Made by a program: the position numbers and the translations under genes | The notes under the pieces: generated by a model | What the model was told of the DNA's origin: nothing | Databases searched by the model: none | The model's input: the letters and a program-made list of their open reading frames with translations, nothing else | Source: Isoetes taiwanensis | Taxonomy: Eukaryota > Streptophyta > Lycopodiopsida > Isoetales > Isoetaceae | Direction of reading: 5' to 3' | DNA length: 64,000 nucleotides | NCBI GenBank assembly: GCA_021234155.1 | Contig: JAJEKV010000232.1 | Span: 434,001 to 498,000, forward strand | In this document: piece after piece, positions 23,255 to 34,376 of the stretch | How the letters are laid out: every line of letters begins with the position of its first letter | Numbering within the stretch: position 1 is the stretch's first letter

Positions 23255-23815
23255 TCGCATGTTGGACGAGGAGAAAAGCAGGAGAACGCATAAGATTGCA
23301 TAACAACAGAATAAGAAAGCCGACAACTCAAAGGATGTCATAGAGGATCTGTAGCCACGACCTCATCCCTACTCCGTGGAAGAATTGGAAAACTTGCAGT
23401 CTGCTCTACAGGAAAGTAGAGTCACTCTTCTGGAGCAATTCACGGGCATTTCGGAAGTGGTTGAACTTGGGCTGAAAGAGCTCGAGGCTTTCGAAAAAGA
23501 AGAAGGAGATGATCAATGCTCTTGCCGACATAGATGTAGTCTCCACGCAGGATGTGGTTGATGCTAGCACAAAATTCTAACAGCTCGTTGAAGAGGACCC
23601 CACATTTCCAATTGTCAACCATGCAAGACTGAAGAAAGATTTATAGGATGGACAAGGAAGGAGCACTCTAGAGCATGAAAAGGATAATATGATCATGAAC
23701 GAGAACTTCAATAAAAAGAGAACGGGGAATACACTCGATGAAGATATTAACGAGGAAGAAGAGACCCAGGTGATGAGAAGGAAGTTGAACATTGCAACAT
23801 TCTTTACTGACATGC
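23255..23815 (+). pseudogene. Charged coiled-coil-like coding remnant of block family
   Basis: Three related copies (here, 40957-41390 and 43196-43597 with 45548-45712) conserve one frame: EEKSRRT, KADNSKDVIEDL, VEELENLQSALQESRVTLLE and KRAGNTLDEDTNEEE. Each copy carries different stops and frame changes, so the frame was once coding. The heptad-like Leu pattern and charge suggest a coiled coil. No known family was recognised. In block B an unidentified protein (41779-42660) lies upstream and may belong to the same ancestral gene. Confidence 0.5.
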
Positions 23816-24033
23816 CCTTAATCAAATGGGCAAAACCATCTAGACGTTTATGAGTAGTCGCTTCTAACCATTTATGCTGGTGTCTCGAGAATGCGCCACC
23901 AAGATCTATTCGAGTAGTCTCCCATGGGTCTGTTACAATCTTTCCCACTAGAACTATGCTCGTCCTCGAGCATCACAGTACCGTCCAATGATATATTCCG
24001 GGTCATATTTGCCCCCATGGAGACTCGAGCCTT

Positions 24034-24045
24034 GCTCTGATACCA
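24034..24045 (-). other. tRNA-Met-type primer-binding sequence, block A
   Basis: The minus strand reads TGGTATCAGAGC, identical to the primer site at 11724-11735. The same site is present in block B at 45985-45996. Downstream on the minus strand, ~150-bp segments at 23812-23960 and 24055-24190 are related to each other. The site suggests a minus-strand LTR element origin for the block family, but TG/CA ends were not fixed. Confidence 0.5.
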
Positions 24046-24325
24046 ATCCTAATTGACATGCCCTTAACCAACTGGGTAAAACTGTCTAGACATTATGAGT
24101 AGTCGTTTGTACCCATTGTGTCCCGGGAACGAAACACCAAGATCCACACAAGCAGTCTCCCATAGGTCCATTACAAACATGATGAAGAGAAACATAAAGA
24201 ATATGAGGCGTAAACTGCCTTTTGAAAATGGTTGCTAGTTCTAATGGTGCGCAGGTGGAACATAATCTGGAAGTCTAGCCAAAGGAGGTGCGGGCGGAAC
24301 CATGAAAATTACTAGAAAAACAGAC

Positions 24326-24414
24326 CTCAAATTGGGTGTCCGTCCAATTTGAGTTTCTAATCACGTAATTATTTTATAATATTAACCTCAAATTGGGCAG
24401 GTATACAATTTGAG
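24326..24414. repeat. Pair of short hairpins (block A)
   Basis: CTCAAATTGG, an 8-nt loop, and CCAATTTGAG form a perfect 10-bp stem at 24326-24353. CTCAAATTG, a 10-nt loop, and CAATTTGAG form a 9-bp stem at 24387-24414. Both stems are preserved in block B at 46278-46305 and 46339-46366. Confidence 0.75.
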
Positions 24415-24489
24415 TGCCTAGATGTATGAATGACTTTTTGATGTACGATTATTGCTCTCTATTTTCTTTTATAAGATTAACTTTTGTTG

Positions 24490-24714
24490 CGTCTGGGCGT
24501 TTGGTCTAGTGGTAACACACTAGTTCCTTAGCAATGTGGTCTCGAGTTTGAGATCGCCCAGATTCGCACTCGGTACTGTTGGGGGTCAAATTCCAACAGA
24601 CGCAATGTAAGGTGGTTGGGGGCAGGGCCCAACCAAGCAATGTAGTGTGGTGTGTGGTCACATGTCCAGTTGGATGTTGCCTAATGGCGTGACGTTAAAC
24701 TATCTATCTATCTA
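24490..24714 (+). mobile_element. tRNA-derived SINE (225 bp)
   Basis: This insertion is present in block A and absent from block B (compare 46440-46453), which gives clean outer limits. It has an RNA polymerase III A-box-like TGGTCTAGTGGT at 24502-24513, a degenerate B-box-like GAGTTTGAGATC at 24545-24556, a G-rich body, and a (CTAT)n 3' tail at 24700-24714. The organisation fits plant tRNA-derived SINEs of the Au-like type. No clear TSD is visible. Block B has 11-12 unrelated bases at the site, so a small target change accompanied the insertion or followed it. Confidence 0.75.
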
Positions 24715-27184
24715 TTCCATGAATTTATTGATCTTGTTTTTTGCCCTGCAATGTCTTATATTGGACAATCACCTAATTTGAGGTGGCCAAATGCCACATC
24801 TTTTCCTCTACTCATTTGCCACAAAGCAAATTTTCTCAGCTTCATGCGACATATTTTAGCTTTATCGGAATAGTTTGGGATCAAAATGGACCAATGGAAA
24901 GTCCATGACAGTCTTGTTTCCCAGAGCCATTTCATGACCTCAAACAATTTGCAAGTCATAACTTCATGGTTGCAGATAACTAGGTTTGTTTAAGTATCCT
25001 TTCTGTTTGGTGGATTTGTGAGTACATGGGTCTACTTAATATTTTAAAGCCTCATGCAAGCTATGGGCTTTGAGTTTCGAAGTTCTTATATTGAGATTGG
25101 AGTTTGAAATTCTCATGTATGGAGCTATTGAGAAGGCCACCATGTTTTTTTATTTCTCGAGAAACTTCTAGTGAAGGCTACAAGGCCAGTAGATTCGATT
25201 CCTCTCAATTTGTTGTTTCTGTTTCTTCAGTTTGTTTTTTTCTTTTTGTTCTCTAGATTTTATTGAAAATGATGGTAGCTCTCTGCAGTTTGTTACAGCC
25301 TGACCAAGCAGGCTGCACCTATTTAAATGGCACAATAGTTTAATGATTAGTTATAACTTCAAAATTTTGTCGATGATTTGTGTATACCATATCTAATATT
25401 TTCAAGAAATAAAAAGGAACCACCTTAGGTGAAGATTCCTTTCTTTTTTTCAATCTAAGGCTTGGAAAAAATAAATGAAAAAGGCATTATTGTTCACTCC
25501 TTATTGCTTTTTTAAGGTCAATGGATCTCAGCATATTCCTTAGAATATGTCAGATCCAAGGTTGGAAAATATACATCTCAAACCCATGTATTTAAAAATG
25601 CTCTCTATATAGAAAGTAACATTTATAAAAATATGTTTCAAAAAAAAGAATACATGGTGCTTTGGACCGCTATAAGTGAACTTAGCATAGTGATGCATCT
25701 GTACAAAATCCAGAACATAGCTTTCCAGCAAGTGGAATTTGTGCAAGCAGTGGAAGCGGGCTTCTCCACAAAGCATGCTGGTTGGATTTGTTAAAGCAAG
25801 CAAAGGAATTTGTCAAAGAAGTAGGCCGGATTGGTATTGTCCAATCTATCGGCTTCCACATATCTATCGCTAATCTAAGCAACCACCAACCTATTGCCTT
25901 CGATAGTTGTATCGTGATTATGCAGAGAGCATTTCTTTGTCCTCAAACAAGAAGGCCACGTGCAAATTATATTCTAAATGGGAATCATTAAACACAAGCA
26001 AAAATAAAAGGCTAACCTCCCTTTCCTACTAAACCATTACCATAATCTTACTCCTAGGATAATTTAGCAACCTTAATGGCATCTATCATGTTCATTTGAG
26101 TTTTTCGGTCTGGTCAGGAACATTTTTGAAATTCATTCTAAGTTATTTTTCTAAGATTTTAGGGCGTTTGAGTGCCAGATCAATTTACGATATTCCAAAA
26201 ATCGTAGAACTTTTTTGGGCAATATAGGAAATGGGTAAGTGGTTGTTATTGTTATAGTGTCGTGAAAGTTGATCGTAACCCAATTAAATGGAAAAAATGT
26301 GGATGGATGGATTGATTCAAGTCAGTCTGGCATGCAGAGATTTCTTTAATGGAATATGTGTGGCAAAGTTCGGGTCCTCTGGCCAAAGCTCTGGGTAAAT
26401 TGTTGGTCTTCTGTAAGCCCATGTCTTCATATTTTTGTCTTTGCATCTTTTTTAGGCTTTGGAATTTGTCTTTTAGGGCCTTAACATCAAGTGGAATGAA
26501 CATTTAAATTCATGTAAGGAAATTGCATTGTGACCTTTTGTTTCTCTCACTTAGGGCCAAAGAGTCAGCTATGTCATTTTTGGTTCGTTCCTAAACTGGC
26601 TTTGGCCAATGCAGAATCTAGATGCTTCTTTCATTGCTTGCAGAGCTTTGGGTCCCTCTACCATGGTCGAATTTGTTGTTTTCTTTATCATGCTCCTCTA
26701 TTTTTGCACAATGCTTGAGAAGATGGTTTTTTCTAATGAGGTGCTTGTACAAATGGATTACCATGTCTCATTTCTGTTTATTGTCACTTTTAGATAAAAA
26801 TCAAAACATTTCTTAATCAAGTACCAGATGAACAAAAGATTACATATTCAACCTCTTGGCTGCTCATGTTCAATAGTCCAAGGTATGTATCCATATCATG
26901 TCTTAATTGATTATCCTGCTCTTTGATGAAATTATATGTGTTTTTTAGTTCATTTTTGTTCAAAATGTAATTCACATTTGATGATCACCTGTGAAATTTT
27001 GAAGTGATTAAAAGTTCTATTGCTTTTCTTTGTGTCATGTAAGTGCATTGTCCTAATTCACTATGCTAGCGTTACAAGGCTTTCTCAATTGTTTAACAGG
27101 ATTAGATTAGCGTATTCAACCTTTCTCATGTTTGTTTGTAGCAATTTCTCATCTATTCTGATGCGGCCATCTGCAAATCAAGAG

Positions 27185-27424
27185 AATTTACTATCAAATA
27201 TCTTTGCAAATACCATAGAATGCGGTGTAATGGTGCCATGTCAGTGATGAGGATTTTACTGGTCTTTGTATTCTATTAGGGTGTTATAGACTTCTCTTTG
27301 CATTCTTTATCTAATTTGACAATAATTTTCTTGCATGCCAGCATTTTAGAAAGCCATATGCTTTTTTGGTGTTCTTGTATTTTCCTTTGGTCTTTTCCTG
27401 TGCATTTATGATTTTTTTATTTTT
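27185..27424. repeat. 3' flank of the second LINE
   Basis: This is the reverse complement of 8612-8845. It runs from just past the edge of block A to the poly(T) (27411-27427) that marks the 3' end of the minus-strand LINE. Confidence 0.7.
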
Positions 27425-27759
27425 TTATTGAAGGTTGTCTATATATTTATATTATACGTTAAGGAAATATTACAAAAACCACTTTTTGCAAGGGAAGTGT
27501 AACCCTATGAATGAAATGTTCCTCAAAGGTTCTGATCAGACTTATAAAGAGATATAGGATAGCAGGATATCAAAAATTTATCCCTTTTTCCTTTTCCAGA
27601 AACGGGGTCTAATGGTATGACTTGAGATTGAAATTCCTGCATTTCCTTGCCTTCTGGTGGTCAAAAGTGCACCACATACATATCTTTGCCATAGCCATAT
27701 CAACCTGCCCTTAAAATCATTAGCCTTACACAGAGTTCTCTTTGAACATTATAATTCTA
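27425..27759 (-). mobile_element. Second LINE copy, 3' part
   Basis: The sequence is the reverse complement of the LINE 3' UTR near 8265-8600, with a degraded poly(A) at its left end. It ends at TCTA (27756-27759), the target duplication of the DNA transposon. The rest of this LINE resumes at 39609. The LINE sequence is collinear with the first copy once the transposon and one TCTA are removed. Confidence 0.85.
27756..27759. repeat. 4-bp TSD (left) of the large DNA transposon
   Basis: TCTA here is repeated at 39609-39612. The uninterrupted LINE sequence (reverse complement of about 8262-8275) has a single copy at this point. A 5-bp reading (TTCTA) is possible if the terminal repeat is taken one base shorter on the right. 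Confidence 0.8.
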
Positions 27760-27784
27760 AAGTCGTATTTAATTAAAGTGGGAC
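27760..27784 (+). repeat. Left terminal inverted repeat (25 bp)
   Basis: It begins AAGTCGTATTTAATTAAAGT and is the exact reverse complement of 39584-39608. Beyond 25 bp the two ends diverge apart from a short GGGACTCA motif. Confidence 0.92.
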
Positions 27785-28178
27785 TCATTCCATTCCCATT
27801 TTTTTCCAAACCCGGTTAATTTACATAAAAAGGAGCACCCCGACCCGAAAACTATCCTTAATTGAATTTTTTGAATAAAACTCGCATCCAAGCTTTGCCG
27901 CAGGTTTTCACCGGGTTAGCGAAGTCGAGAACAAGAACAATGCAAACAAAACAAAGGAAATTCATTAAAGTTTGAAACCAAAGATCTAGTTGAAAAAGAA
28001 TTTTTATTAATAAATTGAACAGTACAATGTATTTTACATCGGACGCAGAGACCATGGTGGTCTTCTTGTCTACTGATTACATCATCTTGGTAGGTGGTCC
28101 ACCTTAGGGGATTAACTAGCGGCGCTTCTTCACGCCGACCGTAAGCCTTAGGGGCAACTCCCAAGAGTGTGGAATGCC

Positions 28179-28421
28179 TCACGTGGAGGTGCCTCTCGAG
28201 CTACCGGCAGCCCGGACTGGGCCCATCCGACGCTTCCACTCGCCTCCCGCAGCCTTCCATCGAATATGCTCCTTCCCAACCTCCGTGGATGTTATGCAAT
28301 GCTTGCAAGATGCTTTGAGCTTCTCGGACTTCTCTTTGTTCTTCGCCGTTTCTTTATCCCCGTGGTGTAGCGAGCAACCTCTCGAATGGGCGAGAGCAAC
28401 CTTATCCCAAAGGCCGAGCAA
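28179..28421 (-). pseudogene. Possible BED-like zinc-finger fragment
   Basis: A minus-strand frame contains KASCKHCITSTEVGKEHIR followed by WKAAGGEWKRR. C-x2-C, then a spaced basic region, is reminiscent of BED fingers of transposase-related proteins, but the distal His pair is not clear. It lies at the 3' end of the decayed cargo region. Confidence 0.25.
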
Positions 28422-28682
28422 GAGTGTAGCGTGACCAGGGACGCGGCTTTAACGGTATTTCTTCCGCTTTGAGCGGGATCTGTGCGCTTTGGAGCGGGCG
28501 GTCTCGTGATGCCTCGGCGGGATCGCAGGCCGGTGTCGGATGGTTCAACCACCGGAGCAAGGAGAGTATGATTAACAATTACGGTGCCATTAGTCAAAAA
28601 CGAAGAAAAGAATGTTGAAATCAAATTACAATGGAGAACATTCATTCCATACAACCGCATCCAATGACGTAGGAAGTAGTGT

Positions 28683-28887
28683 CTTTTCGACTCGCGAGTC
28701 GAGAAAGGCCCATAAAAGTGAAAGTACAACCGATTGCCTTTCGACTCGCTCGGTCGAGAAAGGCCCGTGAAACGCAACGTGAAGCATTATCATAATAGAT
28801 TGTGGCTGCATCCGGCCACACAATCAAACATACAAATGGTCTCATCAACAGATAACATGCCTTTCTCGACTCGTGAGTCGAGAAAGG
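28683..28887. repeat. Palindrome cluster 1 (three copies)
   Basis: Near-perfect palindromes of the form CTTTCTCGACTC-NN-GAGTCGAGAAAG occur at 28683-28708, about 28738-28764 and 28861-28887. The last has a perfect 12-bp stem around a 2-bp centre. These belong to a family found only inside the transposon. Confidence 0.85.
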
Positions 28888-28989
28888 CATCGAAAACTCA
28901 ATATACAAGTATATTCATTACAAAATGTTCAATACATGTGTTCACGCTTGTTTACAATATTCACACAATTTGACTATCCAAAGCAGAGG

Positions 28990-29690
28990 TCACTTTTCTT
29001 GTTCACCAAAATATTTGTCGCCCATAGCTTTATGATCGCCTTTGCTCTCTCGGATCGGGTTCCGCGGAGGTTTCGGATAGTTCCTAATCATATCGGCGCG
29101 ACAAGAATGGCAAAGAGGGATTCCGCCAAGACAGACACAAACCAAGGACAACCACCTATCCGCCTCATATTCTTCAGTCGATATGGCTTAGCAATGATTG
29201 TATTTTGCGCGTTATGATAGCACTTGTAGGCTGAGTCGCCTATGATCGTTGTTGTTGTGTTTGCCATAGTCCCGAATTGCTCATAAACCCCGGCCCAACT
29301 TTTCACCATTATAGGCTTCCCCTTTGTGATGATATCGGATCGAGGTCCCACACATGCTCGACCCTTTTCGCTTCCCCAAACGAACTTGAACTTCAAAACC
29401 GAAATGCCGAGAACACCAAGAACATTGACAATATTTTTCTTTTGCCATACAAGACCATATGCCCACTTCAAATCCCGCCTCAATGCACCATTCAACAATT
29501 TCCTTAGCTCTAGGCCTCGGATACACTATTTTATGCTCCGCTCGGCTGGGATCCGCGAGGTGTTAATCTCGAGGGACGCCTTTATCGTGGTATACCGCAG
29601 CCTAATACTCCATTGACGCCAAATATTACAAGCTTGGCGGGACCACCGATCCCGCTTGGAGTTTGGCTCTCGACCATATTTCCGGTTCAT
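28990..29690 (-). pseudogene. FCP1/NIF-type phosphatase-like domain (broken)
   Basis: HAD-superfamily FCP1-homology motifs occur in order on the minus strand. KLVIFGVNGVL near 29640 is the position of the catalytic DxNG box, with the first Asp replaced. YPRPRAKEIVEWCIEAGFEV and GIWSCMAKE follow near 29450-29526. FVWGSEKGRACVG, GKPIMVKSW (conserved Lys), and TIIGDSAYKCYHN…AKPYR at 29100-29380 follow (GDSAYK corresponds to the DDSPxK box). Frame changes separate these parts. Members dephosphorylate proteins such as the RNA polymerase II C-terminal domain. With the first catalytic Asp missing and the frame broken, activity is very unlikely. It is the most recognisable cargo in the transposon. 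Confidence 0.65.
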
Positions 29691-29877
29691 CGGGATCCAA
29701 ATGCGGGATCATTATCTTTTCGGTCCTTTTCGGCCGTGGAGCGTTGTCTTGCTCGATTGTCTTTGGGAGTGCATTCTCCTCCTCGCGACGCGGAACCGCC
29801 CGGTATCCAATGACAATGATCCGAGTCGTTGACATGGAACTCCCCGAAATGATGACATCCGCCGAAAAGGAACGAGT

Positions 29878-29955
29878 TTTTCGACTCGCGAGTTGAGAAT
29901 GAAAAGAAAAGGTATTGAAAGGAACGAAGTTTTCTCGACCGCAAGTCGAGAAACA
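29878..29955. repeat. Palindrome cluster 2 (two copies)
   Basis: TTTTTCGACTCGCGAGTTGAGAA (quoted in part) at about 29877-29899 and TTTTCTCGACCGCAAGTCGAG at about 29931-29951 belong to the transposon palindrome family. They lie just after a good splice donor (…GAG|GTGAGT near 29975, minus strand), so they are probably intronic. Confidence 0.7.
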
Positions 29956-29989
29956 CCGATAGAGCAAAGTAAACTCACCTCAATCTCGA

Positions 29990-31600
29990 TTCTCAAGAAT
30001 GTGTTCGGCAAAGATCCTTGTCTAAACCTTCGACATTCACGCTCACGCCGCCTTGGTCTCCCTCGCCCTCGCTGCCTTTATCGCTTCCATTTGTCTTCCT
30101 CCCCTTGAAATGCTCATGAAGCGCATCCGTGTATGACCGAATGGTTTCAACCATGTCCTTATTTCCAACCACGGATATAGGTTTCATTCCAAACAAAGAT
30201 AGCCCCCCCGAGAACAGTGCCATTCATGTACCACTCGCGATACAATTTGATCTTCCTCACCAAGCTGGTTATGAAGTACTTGATAACTCTTGGCCGGATA
30301 GGAATTCTATGTATAGGACCCGCCGCGACCATCTTTTTGCCGACCTTGTCCATCGATGGAACATCCTCCATAAATCTGCCCCCCTTCCGTGGTTCCATCT
30401 GCTCTTGAGAGATCATGAACCCTGTCGAGATAATGATGCTCGCTAGACCACCACTTATCCGTGTCTACAAACCGATCTTGAAATCAAAACCAAAACTATG
30501 TTGGCAAAGCTTGTGCCTTCGGCAAGCCAAGTCTACACTCATGATCAAGTTCAGATATGGAGTACATGATCTTGTTGGTGAAGTTAATATCACCGCCCAT
30601 TGGGAGACAACAGCTTGTCCGATTGCCCCAAGATGCAAAAGACAAGGAAACCGAAAGTATCCGTGTCGGTCATGTCCGCATTACACGCCTTGTACCATCG
30701 CTTCTATGTCGCCTTTGTCATAAAAAGGGTGGGGTCTTCGATCATATTGATGACAAATAGTGCCACGGGTCCAAAGCCGCCTGCACCACCAAATCCCTTT
30801 GTGTCCCAAAGTTACCGTAAATGGGGGAGCTATCGCCGGCCTTAAATGGGACCACCCCAATCCAAGCTTCCTCTTTAATTGCCATAGCACGCTCAGTGGA
30901 AAGGAAGGGTTTTGACGCTACGCTTCAGCTTGGTGTTGATGTAGGGTTGACATAGACGGTTCAATTCCTTCTCCTCATCAAGGGCAGCCTTTTCCTTGTA
31001 ATAATCAAAGTCATGGTATTCATTAGATGCAACGCTGCGTAACTCCGTGATGCCTTCTTTCGACTGCCGCTTTTAGGATCGTGGGCATAATCCTTTGCGC
31101 CCCGCATTTTAGAACTCCTAGTCTTCCTTAGCGTGATTGTTCCATCCAAGATTCCGCTTTGCAGGTCAAGCGTTTTTTGTCCGTGAGGCCCTCAGATCCT
31201 CTTCATGAACCGCTTGTCAAACAACTTGGGGTCCGCCCGATGGAAATTCTCCATTGCTGCCCTTCGCCTTTGCCTCTTGTCCATTGAGCCCATATTGGGC
31301 CCATTTCTCCCGCCTCCAGTGCTAAGAATGAGGTCATATTGGTCCGAGAGACTCCCCCGCCTTTCCTTGGTGTTCTCTTCTTCTTCTCCTCTTCATCCTC
31401 TCCCTCATCATCTTCCTCGCCCTCCCGCCAGAACATATCCGCATAGTTTCTCAAAGGTCTTCCACTTATCCGAGGGAGCCCTCGCTTTCCTTTAGGACGC
31501 CGAGGACAACCCAATGCTTTCCATCGCTGTTTTAGCGTATGATCCGGGTCGATAAGGGTCGCGATTCACCAATGTACCAATGTCGAGCATGATAGTATCT
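29990..31600 (-). pseudogene. Decayed cargo coding region, unidentified
   Basis: Several minus-strand stretches look like former exons. These include TIMLDIGTLVNRDPYRPGSY (after an acceptor TTTGTAG near 31600), APSDKWKTFEKLCGYV, GFGPVALFVINMIEDPTLFM, DTFGFLVFCILGQSDKLLSP, IKLYREWYMNGTVLGG and LFGMKPISVVGNKDMVETIR. They are separated by frame changes, one at a run of seven C in the plus strand (30207-30213). The last stretch leads by a plausible donor near 29975 toward the FCP1-like domain. They could be exons of one large gene. No family was recognised for this part. Confidence 0.4.
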
Positions 31601-31631
31601 ACAAACACCAAATAAACAAGAATAGTAGTTC

Positions 31632-31836
31632 GGTTTTCGACTCGCGAAATGAGAAAGTCCCTTGAATGTCTAATTTTCTTTACTTTTCTAGGTTTTCAAT
31701 CATGAAGTCGAGAAAGCTCGCGATCCTTTGATTTTTCAGGAATTCCTCGGCTTTCTCGATTTTTTCGCGAAGTCGAAAACCCGCTGATAATCGGAAATGT
31801 TAGATGGTAGGTTTTTTCGACTCGCGAAGTCGAGAA
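31632..31836. repeat. Palindrome cluster 3 (four copies)
   Basis: Four variants of TTCTCGACTCGCGAAGTCGAG lie at about 31632-31655, 31690-31712, 31755-31785 and 31811-31836. They lie in a gap between coding-like stretches, just upstream (minus strand) of the acceptor near 31600, consistent with an intronic position. Confidence 0.75.
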
Positions 31837-32025
31837 TGGAAAGAATCGAGAGTTATTTACCTTACGTAGCCGGGCACTCGCCGCTATTGTGTTCTCGGGC
31901 AAAGCATACGCCGCCGCCGGCTGTCGGGTATCTCCGGCCGAAAGAACTCGCGACTCTCGCTTTGGCATATCTATCCTTGATCCTTTATGCACCTCCTTCT
32001 CCCCCCGCAATACTTTTGCGCCGCC

Positions 32026-33142
32026 TCACCACGCCGACCGCCCACTACCCGTAACCGACGTCTTTTTCCTTCGTGTCTTCCTCGACTTCCAAATTGAACA
32101 ACCGACCGGCCGATTCGCTAAAAGGTATGACATCCGCAGCATTGATCTGCAACAGATGTCGCACCATCGTTCGTAATCTCCAAAGATGTGTGCCGGATTA
32201 AATTCCATGTGGTTGAACAAGACAAGATCTCCCCTGCAAACCTTCAAAATTTAATGTCCAAAGAAGCAGCATTTTTTTGTGTGATATTCCTAACGGATAA
32301 TACCGAGCCACCGCCCATTTTCTCAGGGGCCCCTCTCAGGAAATCCTCGACCCGATCATCCGATCCATTATTGGGGAGTCGACCATATCTTCGCCTCCTC
32401 CTTCGCTATCCGATTCCTCCCGTGGTGGTGTCATCTTCTCCATCTTTGGTCTTTGGCGGACTTTTTCTCAGATGAACCACAACTTCATTCCCCACCGCAG
32501 AGTGTTGTAGAGTCTTCAGTAACAAGAGAAGTGAAGCTCCCCGTATTGAACAGCTTTTTCCCCGACTCGAAATCTCCATTCCAAGCTCCCCGGATGTTAG
32601 GGTTCCGCCTCCTTCATCCCTTCCAGATCCTTCCACCCAAGGTTCTCGACAATTTAAAGGCTACCGCTTTTTTCTGCCCTTCGCCTTTGCTCATGGAAGA
32701 GTGAGAATAATTTGAAACCGATAATTTTTGGTGTGATAGAACTTACTCTTTCCGCAGCCCCCGACATGTAGTGTTAAATGCTTCAACCATACCGAGACTC
32801 TGAGAGCACAACACCGATTTTCTTGTACTTGTCTCCTGAGCTCTTCTTGTCTCTTTGGTGGAGAAATGATCTTTCTCCTTCCCACTTGTTGATACCTCGA
32901 CATACCACCAAGAATCTGGCCGGTGTGTCAAGAAGCTCGCCTCCCCCCTCCTCGATGATTAAGAAGGAGTTCGCCGCTGATCACTAGTGAGTCCGCGGTG
33001 AATGCCGCAAGAAGAAAGGATGGATCGCTTAAGGTATTCGACAAAAGATAAACCTCGAGCTCACCCGGGTGTTTGTCTTCTTCTTCTTGGTGCCGCTAGA
33101 ACTAGCATCCTCCCGGCGCCGCGCTTGGACGGAGTCGCCATG
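32026..33142 (-). pseudogene. Decayed 5' part of cargo coding region
   Basis: A minus-strand ATG near 33142 opens MATPSKRGAGRMLVL and stops soon, at a site that could be a splice donor (GG|GTGAGC). Further left are coding-like pieces with VEVSTSGKEKDHFSTKETRR, a donor (AGA|GTAAGT near 32745), a Glu/Ser-rich piece (PPREESDSEGGGEDMVDSP) and HIFGDYERWCDICCRSML near 32150-32190. Frames change between pieces. No family was recognised. It may be the start of the gene that ends in the FCP1-like domain. Confidence 0.35.
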
Positions 33143-33199
33143 TTCAGATGCCCCTCATCCCTCTTCCCGATCGGACCCCTTCAGAATTAAGTTTCCTCC

Positions 33200-34370
33200 G
33201 CAGAGTTTTTAGGACCGCATGTAAAAAAAGATCGTGTTCTTTAGTTTGAATTTAAGGACATGCAATCATTTATGAAAAAAAAGCGGGCTAAGGGTACAAA
33301 GACGGCCGCCTTTTAGCCCGCCCAAAACACTATTTCAAATTTAATCACATCAAGGGACTTAGTGAGCGAGAGCGTAGTTTATCTTGATCATGGCATTGGC
33401 TAACTTTGAGTTCGAGGCGCAGCATCGACCGTAGTTTACTTCCGGAATGGCGCCGCGACGCGTAAGTCGCTAACGCTTTGCATATGTGTGTTTTTCCCGA
33501 CCGCTGGCCCTATTGCAAGCAGCTGATTTGATCGATGAGCACGGAGCTAAGGTAGGAAGCCGAGAGGAGCCGCCGCATTACCTGAACTCTACATCGCCGC
33601 GCCATGGAATGGGGATACGAGAATCGCAGTTGACACAAGTATTAGATGCTTAATACACTCTTTGATGAGACCGACGTAAGAAGCAAAGACTCTAGGTGAG
33701 GTCGGGATCCGCGGATACAAAGGCTCAAGGAATTACCGCGTGAAGAGGTGAGTTTCAGAGATGCCTATGTTATTTCGCTTGTAGAACATGCCGCCCCGTG
33801 TTTAAATAATGGAACTGGCCGATAAGCTCGACGGATTCATCGCTTCCTTGTCCAACATTTTTCAGCTTCGAGAGATGATTTACTCCGGGTTGAGAGATGC
33901 TCTACGAGGAAACAATGGATCGGGGTAAAGAACAGCCCGCTTTTAGGTGTATTTTTTCATGGACTGCTTTTCTTGGAATGTTGTACATAGATCGTGCTAG
34001 GTCTAAGGCCCGTGAGATGCGGTTCAAATGCATCCTCTTGTAGTTAGCCTGAGGGGCCTCCACCAGCCGGAACCACTCCTCTTCGCAATATTCGAGGAAG
34101 ATGGTTCAAGGAGAGTGGTATGTGCTAGAGGCACTTGGGACTAAAAAAAAAAGTTGTAGAGAATGCAAGCCTTATCGTAGTTTCCCCGGGAGTTGTAGAG
34201 AATGCAAGCCTTGGTGAGACGTAAGGGATTCTCGTACCATACACAGAGAATTGGAGAATTGGTTTTGCTTACAGGGATTCCCGAATGCCCTCCCCTTCGT
34301 GATATTCGCCAAGATGGTTCAAGGAGAGAATGCTTGGGTAGAGGCCCCGCCTACATGAATTGGCGGGCTA
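33200..34370. other. Transposon interior, no recognisable gene
   Basis: I see no coding-like frame or known motif. The composition stays CpG-rich, like the rest of the transposon's left part. Short direct repeats built around ATGGTTCAAGGAGA and CTTCGCAATATTCG recur near 34090, 34310, 34590, 34720 and 34865, so a diverged ~200-300-bp tandem organisation begins here and runs into the next palindrome cluster. Confidence 0.45.
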
Positions 34371-34376
34371 GAGGAT

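Larger units (their letters stand above)
23255..27171. repeat. Repeat block A (long dispersed repeat)
   Basis: This ~3.9-kb block is closely matched by 43196-43597 plus 45548-48906 (block B, itself interrupted), and over its first ~640 bp by 40957-41600 (block C). The copies share coding debris, tRNA-Met-type primer-site sequences, paired hairpins and long AT-rich parts, in the same order. Block A contains a SINE (24490-24714) that block B lacks. Sharp loss of A/B similarity at 27171/48906 marks one edge. The family may be a decayed LTR element, but LTR boundaries were not resolved. Confidence 0.8.
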
